Shown in pieces: positions 21,624 to 33,354 of a DNA stretch of 64,000 nt. The notes beneath the pieces were generated by a model. It saw nothing but the letters and a program-made list of their open reading frames with translations, had not been told where the DNA came from and did not search any database. Each line of letters begins with the position of its first letter. Within the stretch, counting starts at the first letter, position 1. Source of the DNA: Lophium mytilinum (taxonomy: Eukaryota > Ascomycota > Dothideomycetes > Mytilinidiales > Mytilinidiaceae); NCBI GenBank assembly GCA_010093605.1, contig MU004188.1, forward strand, positions 258,341 through 322,340. The letters are read 5' to 3'. The position numbers and the translations under genes were made by a program.

Positions 21624-23194
21624 CTAAACCAACAGTCCCATGACCATACAAGCAGCCAGCACCCACCACTGCACCCTCTCTCTCACACCCGCACCAGGCT
21701 TCGTGGAGCTCGCAGCCGCCTGCCCCGTGCCCGTCGCCGTGCCCGTCGTGGTCGGCGACGCGGTGCTCGAAGGCTGCACGTTTACAGCGCCGCCGTCTGC
21801 CCTCGTGATCACGTACACCTCGCCCGTGGCATCCGAGCTCATGAAAAGACGGCCCTTAGTATCCCACGCCAGCCCGACAGGGCGGAAGCAGGCATCTGGG
21901 CACTTGGAGTTGTCTTGATTAGCCACAATGTCGACGGCGGCGGTGGTGCTATTCGAGGGCTCAAGGGGGGAACCGTTGGCAAATGTAATGAGTGAGAGCT
22001 TGTAGCCGACTGGGGCGGCGCGGTCCCTGGCGAGGTGTGAGTATGTCCTAATACTAAGTCAAAGAAAGGCTGCTTACCAGCTCCCATGGAACGTGACCCA
22101 CGCCTCGCTCCCGTTGGCGTTGAACTTGAGATCCAATGGCGCCTGATGCGCCTGGAACGTCAATCGCGGCGGGATGCGCTCCTTCTGGCAAATTGTGTCG
22201 TTGAGAGTGCTGTTCTGGTTGCCAATCGCGAACTGCGTGCCAACTTCAATTCCCTCGTTCTGCGGAATCGTGCTGACGTTCCAAGCGGCGAAGCAAGACG
22301 GGTATCCGTAGTTCTGGCCCTGAGGGGCATACTCGGTGCCATTGAGGTAGCCGTGGAAGTTCATCTCCTCCCCAGGGTTGTCTGTATGGATGTTCTTGCC
22401 CTCGCGCTCCATCTCGTCGACGCTGTTCTCCACAGACCAGATGCCACCCGTGAGCGGCTCCTCCGCAACGCCAACAGAATTGCGCAGGCCCCACCCCAGT
22501 CGGAGCCCGTTGGTATTGAAGTCATACGCGCCAGTCGAGTTGGTGAGGTTGAACGCCTTGATTTGGCTGCGTCCGGTGTTGATGTCTTCCGCCTCGAGAT
22601 CGAGGTTCGACGTGCTGCCACGGCTTACTAGCAACAAATTATCCACCTGCTTCGAGACGAGTAAGGTGCGCGTAGTGTGATCCGAAGTGCTCATCCCCGT
22701 GACAATCTGGCGGGGCTTCGACGTGTTCTTGCTGTTGGCGGCATCATAGTCCCACGCGTAAACGATGTCCGCAGAGGACGCGTAGAGGGTCTTTCCGTCA
22801 CTAGAGAGCTCGATTCCATGGTTGAGCTAAGAAATCGCGATCAGCATTCGAGGCCATGGCGGAGAATTTCATTAGCCTGGTGGCTGGCTCCACTTACGGT
22901 TTTATCCTTAATCACAACAGTCGGCTTTCCAGCAGTCACGCAGGACCCGCCGTTGTCGGTCAAGGGAAGGCTGACGATGCCAGTGTTTCGCTGTACGACG
23001 AGAAGATGGCCGCTGGTGTCGAATATGATACCGCGCGGGCTCGTCAGGCCAGTGGCCACGACTTTGACATCCCAGCCGGGTGCTACGGATGGCGCGGCGT
23101 TCTTGGGGGAGAGGGTGGTTGAGCACGTCTGCATGGATTGCGCGCTCGCGATCGCATAGAAGCAAGACGCGACGAGGCTGTACGAATACTTCAT
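21624..23194 (-). CDS. Secreted quinoprotein, AA12 / L-sorbosone dehydrogenase-like, GPI-tailed
   Basis: Three exons on the minus strand, 23194-22898, 22826-22078 and 22026-21624, give 482 residues. It begins with a signal peptide (cleavage expected near ASA-QS, residue 19). The mature part is a six-bladed propeller of the glucose/sorbosone dehydrogenase type: LTSPRGIIFDTSGHLLVV, LNHGIELSSDGKTLYAS, GLRNSVGVA, NFHGYLNGTEY, VTFHGSWDR and RPVGLAWDTKGRLFMSSD. Fungal relatives (CAZy AA12) use pyrroloquinoline quinone to oxidise sugars such as 2-keto-glucose or fucose. Many N-x-S/T sites are present. A Ser/Thr-rich linker and hydrophobic C-terminus (WWVLAACMVMGLLV) predict a GPI anchor. PQQ must come from the environment, because fungi are not known to make it. 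Confidence 0.88.
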
Positions 23195-25120
23195 GGCTAG
23201 GTAGAGACAGTCAAAAACGCGTGTAAACAGCGAGATCCAGGCTTCGTGAACGAAGTCAGACTCCTGAATTTCCGAGGGGCGGCTAAGCCGTGTAGAGAAT
23301 GAAGGCTAGCAAACCAGCCAGTTGCCCGTTCCGTCTGTCATGATGAAGCCAAGCATCCGTACGAAGCTAATTTCGTGCCGTTTACCCTCCGGTGGTGGCA
23401 ACAGGGCGCGTGTGAGATGGTCGACTGCGTCATCGTGGGGAGTAAGGAGGGTGAAACAAAGGCTTTTCTAGTGGAGCCTGTTGGCAGTTGCGGCATAAAC
23501 ATCATGTTTCACGAAGCACAAACACGCTCAACCATCACCGGGCCACCCTAGCCAACCATTGTTCACCACCGTCTGAGGTGGCCCAGAGAGCTATCAGGCA
23601 TGCCAAAACTGGTATTTCATGAATAGCAACATCAACCCGGAGGACCTCAAGCGGTGCCAAACAAGCGTGCAAGAGCGCAGAGATGGATTCAGAGAGTGCC
23701 AATCTCTATTGCCACCCAATCACCACGCTGTCTTATATATATGTGCACCCGTCCAGCCGTCTGCCACCGCTTGGAGTGCTTCCACAAATTTCCACATACC
23801 CCAAAGCCATCTCATCTGAATTTTCAAAAACGCATTGAAGCACCACAAACAGCGACAAACAAGTGTATGCCACCGTTTCTAAGCCCATCGTGCCTACAAT
23901 GCTAGCTTACCACATCCCACCCTCTCCCAACCGGTCTCTGTTATGACAACAACGCGTCCTCTCACCCACACGCGCCCAAAAAATCAAAATGGCCAAAAAG
24001 GGTGATTCCAAACCCCCGCACCTGCATGCCAGCCCATTGCCTTGAATTAGGCTAGGATATCTATAATCGGTTCGAGCGATCGGATCCACCGTCACGAGTA
24101 AGCAGCCAGGGATGGGGCCTGGATCCGAGGTCTGAAAGAAGTGGTGTCTTCCGAACCACATGCTCATGGGTCTGACTGGCGGCAACATAAAGGTTTCAGC
24201 AGCGGTTTGTGGCGAGAGGATTTGGGGTATGAGTTTTGGGGACTAATAGTTGAGGGATGAGGGTCAAGGGCATCGAATTTTGTTTGCAAATATTGATCAT
24301 TGAGTAGTTTTGGAGCAGGCGACGGCCTTAGCAAGGGCTCTTCACGGTGTCATTATATAGCAATGCAATTCAACTTATTTTTATAATAGGGAGCAAATCT
24401 TGCGTTGATATATATGCTAGTAGCTCTAACAGTCGTTATTTTTTCCACCCCTCCCTCACTCGCTCGAGGCAATCAAAGGACCCAACATCTCCAAGCACTC
24501 AACCAAACACCCAGATTTTGTACAGGTGAATATCGCCGCTATTCTTCGGTGGCGTGCGTCTGACATTTCTATTCAAAAAAAAGAAGAGAAGAACTCAAGA
24601 CACCCAGCACACAATCGCCAAAAGTTAATTCCCATGACAAGAAGAAAGGTAGTCTGACGTGTAGGTCCCAATCCAATCGAGTTGTCACAAACCTTGCCAT
24701 GCCAATGCCATGCCATGCAATCCCTTTTGTGTGTGTGCTGCGCCGCCGCGGCCTTCGAAGTGTTTCTGTTCCAGGGAGAAATGAAAAAGGTTCGAACCAA
24801 ACAAACGATCCGTTGCTCTCGATGCGAAACACAGGAAAATGCAAGCCGCTCAAATGCAAAATAAAATAGAAAAGCACGCAAAGGCGAACGTGCCAAAAGG
24901 AAAAGAACAAAATACAAAAAGTCCCAAAGTCACACTGAAAGCCCATCACGAATGGAAAGCTCGTTCAATGGAATGCCGCTGTGAAAGGGAAAAAAGTCCC
25001 ATAGTAAACCCTTTTTGCCCACCCTTCACTTTTCCAAGGCGCTCCTTTTTCGTGGCTGGCAATGGTCGCTGGATACATGTGCCAGCATGCTCTTGATGCA
25101 TAAAACATCGTAGCCGAAAT
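23195..25120. other. Intergenic region
   Basis: 1.9 kb between two minus-strand genes: the promoter side of the quinoprotein and the 3' side of the large low-complexity protein. From about 24340 it is A/T-richer with AAAA runs. Frames here are short and lack motifs; nothing else is supported. Confidence 0.5.
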
Positions 25121-28100
25121 CTACATGACCGTCATTAATTTTATTTGCGTGGCTAAGTCGTTCTCTGTCTGGAACATTTTGCTGAACGGTGGCTCTTTCG
25201 GACTCGTGCTGGGACTTAGATGAAGCCCTTCCGCCTCTCGAAGCGCATCTTTGACTTTGCGCATTAGTGTGTGCACATATGGAACAATGTGCCGCAAAGT
25301 TGCCGTGTCGAAAGGAACCTTCTTAGTGGGTGCAACCGGCTGCAGTTGTGTGTTTGGTTCATGAACACTTTTCCGCTGTTGCAAAGCTTCAATCACAGAT
25401 CGCGCCTTTGCTTCCGAGTCCTTGCGTGGCCGGGTGATGGGTAGCTTGAACGCTGGAGGCGTCGATTGGCTGTGGTTGAGCTCGACGTGGTTTTCGTTGG
25501 TGCTTGGTAAAGGCGACGATATCGGACCACCGAAAATGTCGTGGTTAGGTGGAAGAATCGACTTTCGTCGTGGGCGTGTGTTGTGAGGTATTGGGTGGAC
25601 GGCATCTTCTTTCGCTGATAGGCTGGTCTTGCGTCGCCCTCGTCCGTTACTGGGACTAGGCCCTGACACGTCATCAAACGCATCCAGGTCAAACCCCGGA
25701 GACGACGGCGGCGAGAGCCCTTGAGGGGCCTGGGCTTCTTCTGCTTCCTGGTCGGCGAGTTCAATCATTGCATCCACCTCTTCCCACATGCTGGCATTTG
25801 GTCCTTCCACCACTCCCAGCATGACGGCCCGACCACGCTTCTCTTTTAGCTCTTCGATCAACAAGCCCCATTCTCTTAGTAGTCCGATGTTTGCGAGGAC
25901 GTTGCTCTGCTGTTCCTGGATCGTCTTCGGGACAATCATCGACATGCTGCTGTCAATCCGGGGCGCATTTCCGTTGGCGCGGCCTGAGGGAGATTCGCTG
26001 ATGTCAGTGAACTCGAAATCATCATTCCAGTCTTCAGTGACGCCCTTGCTTCCAACGCCCCATGTTCCAAACTTGTTGGTGACAACTGTGGTACGCTTGC
26101 CAGCGACGTCTGGAACAACTGGCACACTCTGGCTGCGGGCATGCAAGGCACTTGGTGCCCGACGACCAACAGACCTGCTGCCTCGACCATCGGTGTCTTT
26201 CTTCCCATGCACGGTTTTGGGACGTGGCGGTGTACGATTGCCTGGGCTTTTATCAGTGGGCTGCTGCTCTGACCAATCGAAGATCGTGCTCCTTGCATCT
26301 CGTTCAGCGTGGTCGATGTGCAAATGCTGTGGTGTTGCGAAGGTTGGGCTTGATGCGTGATCCAATAGGCGGGGGCGTCTGAAAGATAAAGGCAGGGCGG
26401 TGTGAGTGGCCGGCATGCGATCAAGATCGTCGTCCCACCCGTCGCTTGCCTCGTCGTCTTCCTCGAATGACCATCTGTTTTCCTCTTCCTCGGCGCCGTT
26501 GTCCCACTCCAGCGTACCCAAGCTAAGCGGCTTAGGCATATCTGGGGGGGACGATGGAATGTGGGAAGGAAATAACGGGTTCCCATTCATGCGCGCAGTC
26601 GTCGGTGACTCAGTCTCCATCCTGTCCGCTATGATTGTTCGCACCGGCGTAGATACGCTTTCGTCTTCCTCGGTGATGCTATGATTGCCTGTGATGCTGG
26701 ACACGGTCTGGTCGTGGAACGTTCCTTTTGGGAGCAAGTCTCGTAGGGCTGTGACTTTGCTTTTGGAGACCTGCGGCGGTGATTCGTCAAAGATAGTCTC
26801 GATGCGGGGTCCACGTGCTCCCGATGTGCTCTGGGTGGCGCCGGTAGTAGTGGTGCGCAAGGAGTCAAAAACGGTGTCGCTCTGGAAATCGGTTTCGTCT
26901 TCATCGCCAGATCCCATACCACGAGCCTCATTGTCCGATCCAATTAATGTCGAGGCTTGCTCGGAGGGAGCGACCGAGTTGCGAGAAGGGCGGGCACCAC
27001 CTTGTACCAGGGTGGGCGAGCGAGGGACGTGGCCCGAAGTTCGCCGTGAGCTGTGTAGCTCTCCTGAGGCCGATGGGCTGTTGTGCTGTGGGGTGCCATT
27101 TGAGCGAGGCAGTGGTGGTAGAGGCGATGAATCGAAACGTTGTCCACTATAGCCCGAGTCACCCCCGTGCGATGTGTATATTTCCCGGCGGAGAAGAAGA
27201 GGGTCCGACAAGTCTCGTCGCTTGGATGGCCTCTCTGCTTGCCCGTGAGACGTGACGCTCTGCCTGCTGCCCATGGCATTCAGAGGTGCTGAGACTACTC
27301 GCTTGCTCGACTTTCTTGTCAACTTGGTGCCTGGGGTTTTGAGTGGTTGTTGCTTTCTCGAGAGCAAATCGCTGATCGAGAAGGATCGCCGCGGACGGGC
27401 CACCTGCGCGGCTTCCTCGGCCATGATTTGCTTAGAAGACTTCTCTGGCTGAGTATTGGAGGCGCCTTCATTCCCAGTGACAAACAAGGCCATGTCGGCG
27501 GGCGTTCCGGGCCTACTTACGATATACACACTATCACCGTCCTGGCTGGAAGAGTCGTCAACTTCTATAGAGCATGCTGAAACCGACTTGGCTAATAGCA
27601 GGGTCGGTCTGTGCGTGTCATCGGGGAAAATGCGCTTGATGGCCTTGGGAGTGCCAGACGGGGTCCGCTTTTTGGATAGCGTCTTCTCTTTTGATACCTT
27701 TGCACTGAAGAATTGTGTGTACTGCACTCCATAGTCTGGCAGCGAGGTGTGCTGTGGCTCCTCGGACGAGGAGTCGTCCTCGATCGGCAGTTCTGTCAAG
27801 CTGGAGCGGCGCAAGAGAGTTGCAGAGCGTTGATGGCTCGTGGCGGGGCGGCGAAGGGAGGGCATGCGGGAGCCGGAGGAGTGCGAAGGAGCATCGCGAG
27901 CGCCTCGCACGGATGAGGAACGTTTGACGAGCTTGTTCGGAGGCAAGGGAGAGGGCGAGCGTTTGCCAACTATAGGTGCGGTGGAACCATCGTGGGAGAA
28001 AGCCATGGAGCCGTTCGAGGCTGAAACCGAAGGCGACATGGGGCCTGGACTCGAGTTGCGGCTCGAGTTTTGCGAGGTGGAGATGGTGGAGAGGCGCTTC

Positions 28101-28704
28101 TTCAGCCAGCTCGGGCGGGAGCGAAGGGTCGCGGTGGGATCGAAGTCGTTCAGGTCGTGATCGCCCGAGGGGGCATGGCCATCATTCGTAGCATCGTGGA
28201 ACTGGGCGACCGCATCGCCGCTCGTCATCCTCCTCGCAAGCTTGCGCTGTGTCAAGCGCCCATCGTGACTGCGGCGCGTTGCTATGCGAGTCGAGCCCGA
28301 GGTAGTGACGGGCAAGGGCGAGCTGAAGGAGAAGGCAGAGTTGGTCGCCGTGGTGGTGTGGCTGGCGGAAGGCATTGGGCGGACGTCCAGCACCTGGGCC
28401 GGGTTCGTCTTCCTCTTGTTCTCCGCGTCGTAGGGAGGGTCGAGTCGGCCAAAGGCGAGTCCCACGGCGGAAGCACCAACTGCCACTGTCGTTGCACAGA
28501 GCTATCACAGGACGGGTCAGCTCAGCGGCGGTGGGACTCGGATGCGCGTGCGTGGGAATTGGGCAAGGAGAGGGCGCCGCCAGATGCCAGAAATGGGTGA
28601 AGCATCCACGACAGCACAACAGCACAACACACGCAGCGTGCAGGAAACATGGAGCCGGACAGCGTGGTGGGGGGGAGGCGGCTTACCGTTGGAACCGTTT
28701 TCAT
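25121..28704 (-). CDS. Large low-complexity ascomycete protein, function unknown
   Basis: Two exons on the minus strand, 28704-28687 (encoding only MKTVPT) and 28501-25121, with a 185-base GTAAGC...GATAG intron, give 1132 residues. The main frame has no ATG near its 5' end, and the tiny first exon supplies one in phase. Residues 7-20 are hydrophobic (LCATTVAVGASAVG), perhaps a membrane anchor. Residues about 30-800 are Ser/Pro/Arg-rich and probably disordered. Folded-looking parts are an acidic block DWNDDFEF near residue 830, a helical segment LREWGLLIEELKEKRGRAVM near 865 and another, YVHTLMRKVKDALREAEGL, near 1075. Short W-acidic-F motifs like these occur in septation and spindle-pole regulators, but I could not match it to Byr4/Bfa1 or another named family and leave it unnamed. 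Confidence 0.8.
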
Positions 28705-30749
28705 TCTCGCTGGAGACCCAGCCGCCGCGACATGCAAGGCACAATCGAGAGGAGACTCGTGACGACGCGGTGCGTGGTCGTGGGCATTATGGCATCCTCA
28801 GGGAGGTGGTGAGGGTTCGACTCGGGGCTGGACGGCGGGAGAGAGGGCACGCAGGCACGCTTTCGCCGGAGTGACAGCCGGAGAGTCGTCGGGGGTCTCT
28901 TGGGCAGGATTCAGGCGGGGATGAGGGAGTGGAGAGCAGAAACAGGAGCGTTCTCGATGGCCGGCCTGCCCCAGATGGTGAACTGCCAAACGAGCGACGA
29001 CGCTGCAAAAGAGGCCGCTAAGCAGCCAGGGCCCCAGCCTGTGGACGAGCTTGGCGTGAAGCCGGCGCGCTGGAATGCTCCGTCAACATGAGCATCCTCG
29101 CAGCATCTTACCACTGTCTCGCCCGTGTCTGCACTGGAGCGTCATTAGCAGCGGGGCCTGTGGTGTGCGGCCCTTTTGCTCCAGGTATACGACAGCAGCG
29201 TCACACGGCCGCCTTTTGCGATATCAACAGCCCAGACACCGACATGCACAGCACCGACATTCACAGTAACGGCATTCACCAGCATTGACATTCACCAGCA
29301 CTGGCAGCACAGTAGCAATCTCGCAGTACATAGTAGTCGCAGTAGCAGTCCTCGCCCTCGCAGCATGGACCTAGTAGCAGGACTCAGCAGCATCGGCTGC
29401 AGCATCCGCACGCTGCCCCTCATCGTGTTGCACTTGGGGGCGCTGATACGTGATTCCCCCGAGCATCTTGTATATGTCAGTAGGTAATCCGGCCCACACC
29501 GGCGCGACGTCAGGGCGGGCGAATGCTCGCATCGCCAAACACATTGGCCAGCCCGTCAGACGAGCAGCGTGCCTGTCCCTGCTGGCTCTGGTGGCGGTAG
29601 AGCTCTGAGCCGTGGTCGGCAGCCCCAAAGCGCGTGAGGTGAGCAGCCTCTGGCAAATGGCAGCGCCCAGGCGTGTTTTGCTTTTGCCATCCGACACGAC
29701 CAGGAGCCTGGACGAGAGGCGTCACTCTCTCGCGGCGGACAGCCGTCGGGCTGAGGTCAATTCAACACCACGTTACCAATGGCCGGGGGAGGAGGCCCTC
29801 CTCGTCGCCCTGGCGGCATCCATCCTGGCTCGCAGCTCCCCCGGCGCGTCTAGCAGGCGGTCCTGGGCAAACCACACCGGGGTGCCAGGTTCATCGGAAC
29901 GGCAGAGGCAGAGCGGGCTAGATGCGGCGCGGCGGACGTGTATCAAACCGCAGCCTTCCCTGATTCCTGGCCGGCAGCCGCTCTGTGCCTCAACGCCTGC
30001 TGGGAGCGCTGTTTCGAGGACGGGGGCGCTGCGGATGTCGCAGACGCTGGCGATATCAGTGCTGGCGCGGTTGAGAGGCCGCACAGAAGAGGGCATTGGC
30101 TCTGTTGTGGGCTCCAGACGCGGTTCCACCGCTGCAGAGGGCGCCGTCTTGCGGGCACATCCTTGCTGTGTATCGTTCTCGGCTGGGAGATGCACGATGG
30201 CCAGGTGGAGATGGCCGGCATAGCGCGTTTGGCCCGCAGATTGCTCAGCCTGCTGAGGGCCGCGGTTTGATGTGCACCGGCACGCCTGCACAGCGCTCGG
30301 CGTGAGGGGATCGGGGGCGATCTGTACTGTGATGTGACCAAAGGAGCAGAACCATGAAGTGTTTGAGCAGGCAACCTGATGCAACTTGATACACGCGTGA
30401 TTGGCCAGTGTGGCGCTTCTTCAGCCCTTCTGGAAGCTTGGAGCCGGACATGTTCTGCACAACGAGACGCCCTTACAGCTCGTCGAGTACGTACCGGGTA
30501 CATATAGCGAGATTTGCCCTCCACCGCAGCTGGCAGCAGTCCCTCACTGGCGGTCGGCGCGCGCGGGATTGCTAGTGGTGGCGTGCTTTTTCGGAGCCAC
30601 CTCCAGATTGAACCTATGCGTGCTGCGGAGGGAGGTGGTGATCAGCCCCACCCTTGCGGTTCGTTCGCCAAAATCCAAAATTATCACGCCCACGCCCACG
30701 CCCACCCAGCCTACGCGATTGTAGCACGACCAGACACCACACAGACACC
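28705..30749. other. Long divergent GC-rich promoter region
   Basis: 2.0 kb between the large protein (minus) and GCN20 (plus). It holds many overlapping frames on both strands, an expected result of high GC, with no motif or splice pattern. A CAG/AGC-rich low-complexity patch lies at about 29230-29410 (repeats of CATTCACCAGCA and AGTAGCAG), and a CCCACG repeat at about 30687-30705. Confidence 0.5.
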
Positions 30750-33247
30750 ATGGAGGCTGAAATCAGGGCCCAAATCCCTAATATCGACCCTATCCTGTCA
30801 GACTATTCCGTCGGCTACCTGACCCATGCCTCCAACTCCTTCCTCTCTGATGCAGACCCTAACGCGCCCTCGCCACTAGCTGAGGCCGCCTCCACCATCT
30901 CCGCCATCCTACTGTCCGCATCCGGAGATCTGTCAAAAGAGAATGAAGTGACCATCCAGGGCCTGGTGGACAAGTTCATCTCACGCCTGAGCGCCACTAA
31001 TGGCGCCAACGGCGAGAAGAGGCAGATGGCCCCGTCGGCGAAGAGGCTTGACCAGGCCATCCACGTGGGCTCCTCCCGCAACATCTCCTCCACGCTGGGC
31101 CTGACCGGCGGCGGCGTGGACCTCGAGTCTGCCAATGCCAAAAAGGTAGAGTCGCGGGTTGACCGCAAGAAGCTGGAGAAGGCCGAGCGGAAAATCCGCG
31201 CCAAGCAGGACAAGAAGGAGATGAAAAATGTCGAATATGAGGCTTCCCGCCTGCTCAACATCCCCGATGAGACCCAGTCCTACGAGGAGTTCTTCATGCT
31301 GGTCAACCCGCTGCAACTCGGCGCGGACTCGCAGACCAAGAGCAAGGACGTCAAGATTGACGGCATCGATCTCTCGATTGGCGGTCTGCGAATTTTGAAT
31401 GACACCAACCTTACTCTGGCGTATGGCCGCAGGTATGGTCTCGTAGGTCAGAACGGTATTGGTAAATCTACGCTACTCCGCGCTCTCAGCCGCAGAGAGG
31501 TCGCAATCCCCACTCACATATCAATTCTGCACGTTGAACAGGAGGTTGGTAGCGTTCGCCCACGTTGCACGCATTGCACACTAACATGATATCAGATCAC
31601 TGGTGATGACACCCCAGCTTTGCAAGCGGTCCTCGATGCCGATGTTTGGCGGAAGCATCTGCTCAAGGAGCAAGACGTAAGACTCTTCCACTCGTAGTGT
31701 GGATATATCTAATGAATCAGAAAATCACACGCGAGCTTTCTGAACTCGAGGCGGAACGGGCCACCATGGCCGACACAGCAGCAGAAGCCGCTAAGCTAGA
31801 CCATCAAAGAGAGGGGCTAGATATCACTCTGAGTGATATCCACTCTAAGCTCTCTGAGATGGAGTCCGACAAGGCAGAGCCTCGTGCGGCAAGTATCCTG
31901 GCCGGTCTGGGTTTCTCACCGGAGAGGCAGCAATTTGCTACAAAGACCTTCTCGGGTGGTTGGAGAATGCGATTGGCATTAGCCAGAGCCCTCTTCTGCG
32001 AGCCCGATCTACTATTGCTCGACGGTAGGTTTGCTCTTCCAGATCCTTAAGGAAGTAACTAACATCGTACCAGAACCGTCCAACATGTTGGACGTCCCCT
32101 CCATCACCTTCTTGTCTAATTACCTGCAAACTTACCCCAGCACTGTACTTGTAGTATCTCACGACCGAGCATTCTTAAACGAAGTTGCTACTGATATCAT
32201 TCACCAACACTCCGAGCGATTAGATTACTACAAGGGCGCTAACTTTGGTACGCCACCTCCCCTACCGATATTTCTCAACGCTAACATTATCAGACATGTT
32301 CTATGCTACCAAAGAGGAACGTCGTAAGACGGCCGTGCGGGAATATGAGAACCAAATGGCCCAGCGTGCCCATCTTCAAGGTACGTGCTGCCAGAATAGC
32401 TCATGCACGTTGCTAATTTTGTCTAGCTTTCATTGACAAGTTCCGCTACAATGCTGCCAAGTCGTCTGAAGCCCAATCCAGGATTAAGAAGCTGGAGAAG
32501 ATGCCAGTATTGGACAAACCAGAGAACGAGTACACGGTACACTTCAAGTTCCCCGAAGTTGAGAAGCTGTCTCCTCCTATCATCCAGATGAGCGGTGTGA
32601 CGTTTGGATACACTCCTGGGAATGTCCTGCTTAAGAATGTCGATCTCGACGTTCAGCTTGACTCGCGTATTGGTATAGTAGGACCCAACGGCGCAGGTAA
32701 AACGACGGCGCTCAAGCTGCTTATCGGCGCTCTGGCGCCCAGCACGGGCTTGATCTCGCAGAATCCTCGCCTCAGACTGGGATTCTTCGCGCAGCACCAC
32801 GTCGACGCGCTGGACCTGAACGCCAGCGCCGTCGGGTTTATGGCGGCTAAGTTCCCGGGCAAGTCGGACGAAGAGTACCGGCGACATCTCGGGGCGTTCG
32901 GTATCACGGGCATGACGGGGCTGCAGAAGATGGAGCTGTTGTCTGGAGGGCAGAAGTCACGTGTGGCGTTTGCCTGTCTCTCACTCACGAACCCGCACAT
33001 CCTCGTGCTGGACGAGCCGTCGAATCACCTGGACATCGAGGCGATGGACGCCTTGTCAGACGCGCTGAACGCCTTCCAAGGCGGTGTGCTGATGGTCAGT
33101 CACGACGTAACCATGCTGCAGAACGTCTGTACCAGTTTGTGGGTATGTGACCACGGGACTATCGAGCACTTTGACGGGACGGTGAAGGACTACAAGCGCC
33201 GCATCACGGCGCAGGCAAACGAGGCTGGTGTGGTGCAGGCGCACTGA
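30750..33247 (+). CDS. GCN20: GCN20, ABC-F ATPase of the Gcn1-Gcn20 complex
   Basis: Six exons, 30750-31544, 31596-31676, 31721-32024, 32074-32247, 32294-32380 and 32427-33247, all in phase, give 753 residues, about the yeast Gcn20 length. There is no membrane segment. The N-terminal 190 residues include the helical Gcn1-binding part. Nucleotide domain 1 has Walker A GQNGIGKST (about residue 233), signature FSGGWRMRLALARAL and LLLLDEPSNMLD. Domain 2 has Walker A GPNGAGKTT (about 565), signature LSGGQKSRVAFA and LVLDEPSNHLD. Gcn20 works with Gcn1 on ribosomes to activate the kinase Gcn2 under amino-acid starvation. The DEPSNMLD box is split by intron 3. Confidence 0.95.
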
Positions 33248-33354
33248 GCGCGCGTAGAAAATAAGTAGATGAAACGGCAAAGAGTATGGCTGCACTGATT
33301 CGCTCCGCATTTGAGTGAATGTCCTTGTGTGATTAGCTCGCATATCGGGCGGCA

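Noticed and set aside
25393-28625. Many plus- and minus-strand frames inside the large protein gene
   Set aside because: They are antisense or out-of-frame shadows of a 3.4-kb Ser/Pro/Arg-rich coding exon.
25121-28704. Identification of the large protein as Byr4/Bfa1
   Set aside because: The DWNDDFEF-like motif is suggestive, but the N-terminal and C-terminal blocks I associate with that family were not found.
29612-30384. Opposed 203-codon frames in the GCN20 upstream region
   Set aside because: Mutually overlapping frames on both strands in GC-rich DNA, with no recognisable domain; treated as chance.
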